Of a DNA stretch of 7,708 bases, positions 1 to 7,129 are shown one piece after another; position 1 is the first letter of the stretch, and each line of letters starts with the position of its first letter. The translations under genes and the position numbers were made by a program. Source of the DNA: an uncultured Actinomycetes bacterium (GTDB lineage Bacteria; Actinomycetota; Thermoleophilia; Solirubrobacterales; 70-9); contig CAMLHB010000111.1 of the NCBI GenBank assembly GCA_946479725.1, forward strand, positions 1 to 7,708. The letters are read 5' to 3'. The notes beneath the pieces were generated by a model, which was not told the origin of the DNA, ran no database searches, and saw nothing but the letters and a program-made list of their open reading frames with translations.

Positions 1-1664
<1,664 letters not shown>

Positions 1665-1667
1665 GCC

Positions 1668-1675
1668 AAAGGAGA
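1668..1675 (+). promoter_or_regulatory. Shine-Dalgarno of the FAD-linked oxidase
   Basis: AAAGGAGA immediately follows the rpiA stop codon (1662-1664). Its GGAG core lies nine bases before the ATG at 1684. This decides the oxidase start: the open frame continues upstream into the end of rpiA, but only this ATG has a ribosome site, and the FAD-domain N-terminus is already complete from here. Confidence 0.8.
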
Positions 1676-1683
1676 CCCCCCAG

Positions 1684-3051
1684 ATGACCGATTTCAGCGC
1701 CCTGGAGATCGCCGGCCGCATCGCCACCCCGAGCGACTCCGACTGGGACCTGGCCCGCCAGGCCTGGAACCTCGCCGCCGACCAGCACCCGCGCGCCGTC
1801 GCCTTCGTCGAGAGCGGCGAGGACATCGCCGCGGTCGTCGCCTTCGCCGCCGCGAATGGGCTGCGCGTCGCCGGGCAGGCAACCGGGCACGGCGCCGTCG
1901 CCCTCGGCTCGCTGGAGGACGCGATCCTGGTCAAGACCGAGCGGATGCGCGGGATCGAGGTCGACCCGGAGACGCGGATGGCCCGCGTCGAGGCCGGCGT
2001 CCTCTCGGTCGAGCTGACCGAAGCCGCCCAGGGTCACGGGCTCAGCTCACTGCCCGGCTCGTCCCCCGACGTCGGCATCGCCGGCTACCACCTCGGCGGC
2101 GGCCTCAGCTGGTTCGGGCGCGAATACGGGTTCGCCTGCAACCGGGTGCGGGCGATCGAGCTGGTCACCGCCGACGGCGAGGCGCGCACGGTCGACGCCC
2201 GCAACGAGCCCGACCTCTTCTGGGCGCTGCGCGGCGGGGGCGGCGACTACGCGATCGTCGCGGCGCTGCACATCGAGCTGGTCCCGGTCGCCGAGGCCTA
2301 CGGCGGCGCCCTCCTCTTCCCCGCCGCGGTCGGCGCCGAGGCGGTGCGGATCTGGCGCGACTGGGCCGCGGGGGTAGGCGAGAACGTCACCTCGGTGGTC
2401 CGCTTCCTGCGCCCGCCCGACATTCCCGACGTCCCCGAGCCGCTGCGCAACACGCCGCTGCTGACGATCGACGGCGCCTGCATCGGCAGCCGCGAGGAAG
2501 GCGAGGCCGCCTTCGCGCCGCTGCTGGAGATCGGCGAGCCGATCATGAACACCTTCGACCAGGTGCAGCCGGCGGCGCTCTGCCGAATCCACATGGACCC
2601 CGAGCAGCCGGTCCCCGGGCTCGGCCACCACCGCGTGCTCCGCGAGCTGCCCGACGAGGCGATCGACGCCTTCGCCTCGATGTCTGACGCCGATTCCGGG
2701 ACGCCGCTGCTGCTCACGGAGATCCGCCAGATGGGCGGCGCTCTCTCCCGCCCTTCCGAGAACGGCGGCGCCCTCTCCCACCTCGACGCCAAGTTCGCCA
2801 TGTTCGGGATCGGGATGCCGATGACGCCAGAGCTGGGCCAAGCGATCGAGGCCCACCACGACCGCCTCCACGCCGCGATGGAGCCCTGGGCGGCCGACGG
2901 CGGCTACTTCAACTTCGCCGAGCGCCCCTGCGACGCCGACGCGATCCTCCCGCCCGCGGTCTGCGCCCGCCTCAGCGAGGTGAAGCGCCGGTACGACCCC
3001 GACGGCCGCATCATCGGCAGCCACGCGGTCTCGCTGGACCCGGCAGCGTAG
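1684..3051 (+). CDS. FAD-binding oxidoreductase, berberine-bridge (VAO/PCMH) type
   Basis: Flavin-dependent oxidase or dehydrogenase of 455 residues; substrate not identifiable. Residues about 30-205 form the PCMH-type FAD domain: GQATGHGA (64-71) with His69 in the position of the 8-alpha-histidyl FAD link, GSSPDVGIAGYHLGGG (125-140), and DLFWALRGGGGDYAIV (177-192). The C-terminus carries the BBE module, GGYFNF (406-411) and SEVKRRYDPDGRI (431-443). In bicovalent family members a Cys stands in the GxCxxVG segment; here the sequence reads SSPDVG with Ser127, so only single His attachment is expected. No signal peptide or membrane segment is seen, so it is probably cytosolic. It lies 19 bp after rpiA with its own ribosome site, suggesting cotranscription. 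A sugar or sugar-derived substrate is conceivable from the neighbours, but nothing in the sequence proves it. It ends 12 bp from the convergent nucleotidyltransferase gene, with no clear terminator between. Confidence 0.9.
   Translation: MTDFSALEIAGRIATPSDSDWDLARQAWNLAADQHPRAVAFVESGEDIAAVVAFAAANGLRVAGQATGHGAVALGSLEDAILVKTERMRGIEVDPETRMARVEAGVLSVELTEAAQGHGLSSLPGSSPDVGIAGYHLGGGLSWFGREYGFACNRVRAIELVTADGEARTVDARNEPDLFWALRGGGGDYAIVAALHIELVPVAEAYGGALLFPAAVGAEAVRIWRDWAAGVGENVTSVVRFLRPPDIPDVPEPLRNTPLLTIDGACIGSREEGEAAFAPLLEIGEPIMNTFDQVQPAALCRIHMDPEQPVPGLGHHRVLRELPDEAIDAFASMSDADSGTPLLLTEIRQMGGALSRPSENGGALSHLDAKFAMFGIGMPMTPELGQAIEAHHDRLHAAMEPWAADGGYFNFAERPCDADAILPPAVCARLSEVKRRYDPDGRIIGSHAVSLDPAA
2734..2779 (+). 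repeat. Short imperfect direct repeat inside the oxidase gene
   Basis: A 16-base unit at 2734-2749 recurs at 2764-2779 with one mismatch and a 30-base period. Both copies are in frame and encode GGALS (351-355 and 361-365 of the oxidase). The first copy fits the family's conserved GGA segment. The second falls where homologs usually carry a less conserved loop, so it may be a small local duplication or codon-bias coincidence. Confidence 0.5.
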
Positions 3052-3063
3052 TCCGGCTATCGC

Positions 3064-3615
3064 TCACGGCGGGTTGGCGGCGGAGATTTCCGCGAGCTTC
3101 AGGTAAGAGGGGTCGTCCTCCCCGACCAGGCCCGCTACCGCCTTGACCGCAGCGTCGACGTCCTCGGGCGTGGCGAGGGCCACCTCCTCGATGTCGCCCC
3201 AGTCTCTGGTCCGCGAGAAAAACGACTTGAAGATAACCAGCGAGGCGCAATCGAGAACCGGGATCTGAGTGCCTTGCAGATCCACCCAGACCACTCCATT
3301 GGCGACCTCGTCGTGGAGCGGTAGGTTGTTGAGGAAGAGGTCGACCGGGACGCCGTCCCAGAAGAGCCGGATTTGTCCGTCGCGGACCGTTTTCTCGACG
3401 TCGGCCTGATCCACCCGGACTCCGTCGGGAAGCGCGGCCAAGACCTCCGCCGCCTTCTCGGCATCGACGAAGACGTTGACGTCGAGGTCGCGAGTGCCCC
3501 GCGGCTCCTGGACGCAGTAGGCGAGGGCGATCGCCCCGCCGAAGGCGTGAGGCAACGAGTGCGCCTTCAGTGCCGCATGAATGGCCAAGAGCTTTTCGAC
3601 GAGCTCGGCATTCAT
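3064..3615 (-). CDS. Nucleotidyltransferase, AbiEii/MenT-like putative toxin
   Basis: Protein of 183 residues with a minimal nucleotidyltransferase fold, resembling the AbiEii/MNT-type proteins that act as toxins by modifying RNA or proteins. Visible signature: AFGGAIALAYC (24-34) with the GG loop, RGTRDLDVNVFVD (39-51) supplying the two metal-binding acids Asp43 and Asp45, PVDLFLNN (90-97) supplying a third, Asp92, and a C-terminal block VIFKSFFSRTRDWGDIEEV (127-145) with Lys130, Arg137, Asp138 and Asp141, typical of the AbiEii group. All catalytic carboxylates appear intact. Its ATG overlaps the stop of the upstream HTH gene as ATGA, so translation is probably coupled; no separate ribosome site is evident. 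Base composition is lower in GC than the flanking pathway genes, suggesting acquisition. Toxin activity is inferred from fold and pairing; a non-toxic nucleotidyltransferase remains possible. Confidence 0.8.
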   Translation of the reverse strand: MNAELVEKLLAIHAALKAHSLPHAFGGAIALAYCVQEPRGTRDLDVNVFVDAEKAAEVLAALPDGVRVDQADVEKTVRDGQIRLFWDGVPVDLFLNNLPLHDEVANGVVWVDLQGTQIPVLDCASLVIFKSFFSRTRDWGDIEEVALATPEDVDAAVKAVAGLVGEDDPSYLKLAEISAANPP

Positions 3616-3941
3616 GGCGTGCCTGTTTTGGCCAAGCGGTCCTTGAGCGGCGGATAGGCCATCTCCGCGCGCGGCCGGTAGGGAAGCGCCTCGGCCAATC
3701 CAAGAACCTGGTTGAGGATCTTCCCGGCCCGCTTTGGATCCACCGGCGGTTCGCGTTTCTCGACCGCGAGCTTCACCCCAGCCGCGGAAGCGATCCGCAG
3801 GAGCGCGTCGGCCCCAGGCTCGCGATGGCCTTTCAGATAGGCGTTGAGCACTGACCGCGGAATCCCGGCGCGACGAGCGAGCTCGGCTTGACGGAGGCCA
3901 CTCCGCTCAAGGACATCGGCGATCAATCCCCTCGCAGGCAT
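3612..3941 (-). CDS. XRE-family helix-turn-helix regulator, putative antitoxin
   Basis: Small DNA-binding protein of 109 residues. Residues about 5-58 form a Cro/C1-type HTH: LRQAELARRAGIPRSVLNAY (16-35) covers the two recognition-module helices, followed by GHREPGADALLRIASAAG. The tail (66-109), including ILNQVLGLAEALPYRPRAEM (75-94), is a separate short region of the kind expected to contact a partner protein. It is the first gene of a two-gene unit and its TGA overlaps the nucleotidyltransferase ATG. The ATG at 3941 is preceded by no Shine-Dalgarno, but by a TANNNT hexamer six bases upstream, so it is probably leaderless. A perfect palindrome overlaps that hexamer, suggesting autorepression. 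The antitoxin role is inferred from the gene pairing; a plain autoregulator is the alternative. Confidence 0.82.
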   Translation of the reverse strand: MPARGLIADVLERSGLRQAELARRAGIPRSVLNAYLKGHREPGADALLRIASAAGVKLAVEKREPPVDPKRAGKILNQVLGLAEALPYRPRAEMAYPPLKDRLAKTGTP

Positions 3942-3947
3942 ACGGGT

Positions 3948-3953
3948 ATGTTA
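3948..3953 (-). promoter_or_regulatory. Predicted -10 element of the HTH/nucleotidyltransferase unit
   Basis: On the minus strand TAACAT is followed by ACCCGT and then the HTH gene's ATG at 3941, so transcription would begin at the start codon. The first four bases of the hexamer (TAAC) belong to the palindrome at 3950-3967. This gives the module a promoter independent of the gnd-pgl transcript. No -35 hexamer is recognised. Confidence 0.55.
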
Positions 3954-3967
3954 GCGAATCCGCTAAC
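3950..3967. promoter_or_regulatory. Perfect palindrome, candidate operator of the HTH regulator
   Basis: GTTAGCG and CGCTAAC are perfect 7-base inverted arms around a 4-base centre (3957-3960). The palindrome overlaps the predicted -10 of the HTH gene and contains the pgl stop codon (3963-3965). This is the usual size and place for a site bound by a dimeric XRE repressor to shut off its own promoter. It lacks a following T-tract, so it does not look like an intrinsic terminator. I noticed no second copy of the full site in the window. Confidence 0.6.
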
Positions 3968-4634
3968 GACCCGCCGCGGCTTGATCGGCGATGACCAGCA
4001 TGTTCTCGTTCCTCACCCGCCCCGCCGGGATCGATTCGTCACCGGCGAGGAGCTTCTGGAGAGGGTCGCGCTTGTCGGGGCCGGTGACGAGCCAGACGAT
4101 GCGGCGGGCCTCGTTCAGGGCGGGATAGGTGAGGGTCATGCGGAGGTGGTCCTGGTAGGGCTCGGCGGTGATCGCGACGCGGCGGTCGCCGACCTCGAGG
4201 ACGGGGTCGCCGGGGACGAGCGAGGCGGTGTGGCCATCGGGGCCGAGGCCGAGGTGGACGAGGTCGAAGCGGTCGGGCAGGGTGGCTTCGTAATCGCGGG
4301 CGGCGGCGGGGAGGTCGCGCTGGGTGACCGGCATCGGGCGCAGGGTCGACTGGTGGTCCATCGAGAGGCCGAGGACCATGTGGGTGAGGTTGCGGGCCTC
4401 GTCGCCGGGGGCGGCGACGCGCTCGTCGACCTGAAAGAGCCGCGTCCGCTCCCAGGGCATCTGCTCGAGTTCGCCGAGGATCGCCAGCATCGCCCAGGGC
4501 GAGCGGCCGCCGCTCATCGCCAGGTCGAAGGCGCCGTGCTCGGCGACCGCGGTGGCGCCGGCCTCGGCGATCAGCTCGGCGGCGCGGCGCGAGGCCCCCT
4601 TTTCGTCGCCGGCGACCTCGAACTCGATCGCCAT
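3963..4634 (-). CDS. pgl: 6-phosphogluconolactonase
   Basis: Hydrolyses 6-phosphogluconolactone to 6-phosphogluconate, the second step of the oxidative pentose phosphate pathway, in the cytosol. The 223-residue protein has the family length and motifs: LAMSGGRSPWAML (38-50, sugar-phosphate loop), LFQVDERVAAP (66-76), HLGLGPDGHTASLVPG (127-142, active-site histidine segment) and MTLTYPALNEARRIVWLVTG (166-185). The usual Ser-Asn after DER is Arg-Asn (81-82) here. The ATG at 4634 is four bases after the gnd stop, with no good ribosome site (a GAGG lies only two bases away), so reinitiation after gnd is likely. Its stop codon lies within the palindrome preceding the HTH gene. The gene is strongly supported by motif order and pathway context. 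Confidence 0.96.
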   Translation of the reverse strand: MAIEFEVAGDEKGASRRAAELIAEAGATAVAEHGAFDLAMSGGRSPWAMLAILGELEQMPWERTRLFQVDERVAAPGDEARNLTHMVLGLSMDHQSTLRPMPVTQRDLPAAARDYEATLPDRFDLVHLGLGPDGHTASLVPGDPVLEVGDRRVAITAEPYQDHLRMTLTYPALNEARRIVWLVTGPDKRDPLQKLLAGDESIPAGRVRNENMLVIADQAAAGR

Positions 4635-4638
4635 CGCC

Positions 4639-5655
4639 TCAGCTCGCCTTCTCGTCGTGACCGCCGAACTGCTTGCGCATCGCCGAGAGAATCTTGTCGC
4701 CGAAGTCGCCGAGCCCGCGCGAGTAGAAGCGCTCGTGCAGGGCGGTGGTGAGGACCGGGGTCGGCACGCCCTCGTCGATCGCCGCGATCGCCGTCCAGCG
4801 GCCCTCGCCGGAGTCGGAGACGCGGCCGGTGAACTCCTCCAGCCGCGGCGATTCCCGCAGCGCCGCCGCGGTCAGGTCGAGCAGCCAGGAGCCGATCACG
4901 CTGCCGCGGCGCCAGACCTCGGCGACCTCCGGCAGGTCGAGGTCGTACTGGTAGTACTCGGGGTGGTCGAGCGGCGCCGTCTCGGCGTCGGCCTCGCGCT
5001 TGACCTTGCCGGCGTTGGCGTTCTGGAGGATGTTCAGGCCCTCGGCGTAGGCGGCCATGATCCCGTACTCGATCCCGTTGTGGACCATCTTCACGAAGTG
5101 CCCGGCTCCGTTCGGGCCGCAGTGCAGGTAGCCGTTCTCCGAGGGCGAGGGGTCGCCGTCGCGCCCCGGCGTCCGCTCGGCCGAGTCGACCCCGGGCGCC
5201 AGGCTGGCGAAGATCGGGTCGAGCCGCCCGACGGCGCGGTCGGGCCCGCCGATCATCAGGCAGTAGCCGCGCTCGAGGCCGAAGACGCCGCCGCTGGTCC
5301 CGCAGTCGACGTAGTCGATCCCCTGCTCGCCCACCTTCTCGGCGCGGCGGATGTCGTCCCGGTAGTAGGAGTTGCCGCCGTCGACGATCGCGTCGCCGGA
5401 CTCCAGCACCGCTGCCACGGCGTCGACCGTCTGCTCGGTGATCTCGCCGGCCGGAACCATCACCCAGACCGAGCGCGGCGGACTCAGCTTCGCGGCCATC
5501 TCCTCCAGCGAGGCGGCGCCCTCGGCGCCCTCTCCCACCAGCTGGGAGACCGCATCGGGGTTGACGTCGTAGGCGACGACCTTGTGGCCGTCGCGCATCA
5601 GGCGCCGGGCCATGTTGGACCCCATCCTGCCGAGACCGACGATTCCGAGTTCCAT
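4639..5655 (-). CDS. gnd: 6-phosphogluconate dehydrogenase, decarboxylating, short (Gnd2-like) type
   Basis: Oxidatively decarboxylates 6-phosphogluconate to ribulose-5-phosphate, the third oxidative pentose phosphate step. At 338 residues it belongs to the short form (about 300-340), not the roughly 470-residue E. coli type. Rossmann motif GLGRMGSNMARRL (7-19), then VVAYDVNPDAV (26-36), VDCGTSGGVFGLERGYCLMI (116-135, substrate loop) and the catalytic block GAGHFVKMVHNGIEYGIM (183-200) with Lys189, Asn193 and Glu196. The C-terminal helical domain ends SAMRKQFGGHDEKAS (324-338). Asp30 at the end of the second beta strand replaces the Asn-Arg pair typical of NADP-specific enzymes, hinting at NAD+ use. 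The ATG at 5655 has GGAGG four bases upstream. It is the first gene of a gnd-pgl operon, divergent from zwf. The sequence closely recalls mycobacterial Gnd2, which also neighbours a zwf gene. Confidence 0.97.
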   Translation of the reverse strand: MELGIVGLGRMGSNMARRLMRDGHKVVAYDVNPDAVSQLVGEGAEGAASLEEMAAKLSPPRSVWVMVPAGEITEQTVDAVAAVLESGDAIVDGGNSYYRDDIRRAEKVGEQGIDYVDCGTSGGVFGLERGYCLMIGGPDRAVGRLDPIFASLAPGVDSAERTPGRDGDPSPSENGYLHCGPNGAGHFVKMVHNGIEYGIMAAYAEGLNILQNANAGKVKREADAETAPLDHPEYYQYDLDLPEVAEVWRRGSVIGSWLLDLTAAALRESPRLEEFTGRVSDSGEGRWTAIAAIDEGVPTPVLTTALHERFYSRGLGDFGDKILSAMRKQFGGHDEKAS

Positions 5656-5659
5656 GAGA

Positions 5660-5664
5660 CCTCC
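5660..5664 (-). promoter_or_regulatory. Shine-Dalgarno of gnd
   Basis: GGAGG on the minus strand, four bases before the gnd ATG. It supports the start at 5655. It also means gnd has a 5' leader, unlike the divergent zwf gene, which shows no ribosome site. Confidence 0.75.
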
Positions 5665-5690
5665 GCTGGTGGCGATGCAGGGACAGGCGG

Positions 5691-5696
5691 ACGATA
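5691..5696 (-). promoter_or_regulatory. Predicted -10 element of gnd-pgl
   Basis: Minus-strand TATCGT would put the start point near 5684 and give a leader of about 29 bases containing the GGAGG. It shares bases 5695-5696 with the opposing zwf hexamer. No -35 is recognised, so the call rests on position and on the matching layout at the ahcY/rpiA junction. Confidence 0.4.
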
Positions 5697-5700
5697 GCCT
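5695..5700 (+). promoter_or_regulatory. Predicted -10 element of zwf
   Basis: TAGCCT is followed by seven bases and the zwf ATG at 5708. The spacing fits a leaderless transcript beginning at or beside the ATG, and no Shine-Dalgarno is present. It resembles the rpiA hexamer TAGCGT, also seven bases from its start codon. No -35 hexamer is seen. Confidence 0.45.
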
Positions 5701-5707
5701 GCGACGA

Positions 5708-7117
5708 ATGAGCGACGCGGCTGATGTGCTGGCGATCTTCGGGATCAGCGGCGACCTGGCGAAGAAAATGACCTTCCGGGCGCTCTACCGGCTGGAGGAG
5801 CGCGGCAAGCTCGACCTGCCGATCGTCGGCGTCGCGATCGACGACTGGGACGACGAGAAGCTGCGCCAGCACGCGCGGGACGCGATCGGGGCCACCGTCG
5901 GCGACCCCGACGAGGACGTCTTCAGCCGCCTCGCCGAGCGACTCAGCTACGTGCAGGGGGATTACGCGGACGCCCATACCTTCGAGCGTGTGAAGAAAGC
6001 GATCGGCGACGCCAAGCGGCCGGTCTTTTACCTGGAGATCCCGCCGTCGCTGTTCGCGACCGTGGTCCAGGGCCTCGGCAGGGCGGGACTGACCGAGAAC
6101 GCCCACGTGGTGATCGAGAAGCCCTTCGGCCACGACCTCGAATCGGCCCGCAAGCTGAACGACGAACTGGCCGAGGTGCTGCACGAGGAGCAGATCCTCC
6201 GCATCGACCACTACCTCGGCAAGGAGCCGGTGATGGACATCACCTACCTCCGCTTCGCCAACGCGCTGCTGGAGCCGGTCTGGAACCGGGAGCACGTCTC
6301 CCACGTGCAGATGACGATCGCCGAGAACTTCGGGGTCGCCGACCGCGGCCGCTTCTACGACGCGGTCGGGGCGATGCGCGACGTGATCCAGAACCACGCC
6401 CTGCAGGTGCTGGGGATCGTCGGCATGGAGCCGCCGACCGGCAACCACCCCGACAGCGTCCGCGACAAGAAGCTGGAGTTCTTCAAGGCGATCTGCGCGG
6501 CCGACCCGAAGCGCTACGTGCGCGGCCAGTACGACGGCTACCTCGAGGTCAAGGACGTGGCGGCGGACTCGAAGACCGAGACCTTCGCGGCGATGGAGCT
6601 CGCGGTCGACAACTGGCGCTGGGCGGGGGTGCCGTTCTTCATCCGCGCCGGCAAGTGCCTGGCGGTGAAGGCGACCGAGGTGACCGTCTTCTTCAAGCGG
6701 CCGCCGCGGCTCGGGGTCGGCAAGGGCAAGACGCCGGAACCGAACCAGCTGACGATCCGGATCGAGCCGGAACCGGGAGCCCGGATCCGCCTCTACGCGA
6801 AGGAAGCCGGCAAGGAGGCCTTCCAGGCGGCCGACATGAAGGTCCTCTTCGAGCGAGTCGAGGGGGAAGATCCCGAGCCCTACGAGCGCCTGCTCGGCGA
6901 CGCGATCGCCGGCGAGCATCAGCTCTTCACCCGCCAGAGCTCGATCGAAGAGACCTGGCGCGTGGTCCAACCGCTGCTCGACGAGCCGGGCCCGGTTCAC
7001 AGGTACCAGCAGGGGACCTGGGGGCCCGAAGAGGCCGCGAAGCTGACCCGCGGAATGGGCCAGTGGGCGAAGCCGTGGCTGCCGGATACCGAAGCGACGC
7101 GCCGGTCTGCCGCCTAA
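5708..7117 (+). CDS. zwf: Glucose-6-phosphate dehydrogenase, Zwf1-like
   Basis: Oxidises glucose-6-phosphate to 6-phosphogluconolactone, the entry step of the oxidative pentose phosphate pathway. The protein has 469 residues, within the family range. Motifs: nucleotide loop FGISGDLAKKMTFRALYRLE (11-30), IVGVAIDDWDDE (39-50), EKPFGHDLESA (137-147), active-site RIDHYLGKEP (165-174), RDVIQNHALQVLG (224-236) with catalytic His230, DNWRWAGVPFFIRAGK (301-316) and WLPD near the end. The usual Arg of the GxAR segment that contacts the NADP phosphate is Ile44, followed by Asp-Asp, so coenzyme preference may be altered. The ATG at 5708 was chosen because MSDAADVLAIFG starts the domain directly; the frame is open upstream but overlaps gnd. 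It resembles mycobacterial Zwf1, which also neighbours gnd2. No opcA follows; recQ starts 12 bp downstream. Confidence 0.97.
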   Translation: MSDAADVLAIFGISGDLAKKMTFRALYRLEERGKLDLPIVGVAIDDWDDEKLRQHARDAIGATVGDPDEDVFSRLAERLSYVQGDYADAHTFERVKKAIGDAKRPVFYLEIPPSLFATVVQGLGRAGLTENAHVVIEKPFGHDLESARKLNDELAEVLHEEQILRIDHYLGKEPVMDITYLRFANALLEPVWNREHVSHVQMTIAENFGVADRGRFYDAVGAMRDVIQNHALQVLGIVGMEPPTGNHPDSVRDKKLEFFKAICAADPKRYVRGQYDGYLEVKDVAADSKTETFAAMELAVDNWRWAGVPFFIRAGKCLAVKATEVTVFFKRPPRLGVGKGKTPEPNQLTIRIEPEPGARIRLYAKEAGKEAFQAADMKVLFERVEGEDPEPYERLLGDAIAGEHQLFTRQSSIEETWRVVQPLLDEPGPVHRYQQGTWGPEEAAKLTRGMGQWAKPWLPDTEATRRSAA

Positions 7118-7122
7118 GGTGA
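7116..7122 (+). promoter_or_regulatory. Shine-Dalgarno of recQ overlapping the zwf stop codon
   Basis: AAGGTGA begins inside the zwf TAA stop and matches the 3' part of the consensus ribosome site. It lies seven bases before the recQ ATG at 7130. The overlap suggests that zwf and recQ share a transcript and may be translationally coupled. Confidence 0.65.
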
Positions 7123-7129
7123 CCGGCGT

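Noticed and set aside
2047..3024. 325-codon minus-strand frame opposite the oxidase
   Set aside because: The composition is typical of an antisense shadow (runs of Val, Ala, Gly and Arg) with no recognisable domain, and it fully overlaps a gene with clear FAD-domain motifs.
3030..3085. Bidirectional terminator between the convergent oxidase and nucleotidyltransferase genes
   Set aside because: Only short GGAC/GTCC-type pairing was found and no T-tract follows on either strand, so no terminator is called.
3950..3967. Palindrome as an intrinsic terminator of gnd-pgl
   Set aside because: The stem is 7 bp with a 4-base loop, but no U-rich run follows in the minus-strand direction. Position over a -10 element fits an operator better.
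3888..5697. Long plus-strand frames (3888-4751 and 4552-5697) opposite pgl and gnd
   Set aside because: They overlap each other and the well-supported minus-strand pathway genes, and their translations match no family I recognise.
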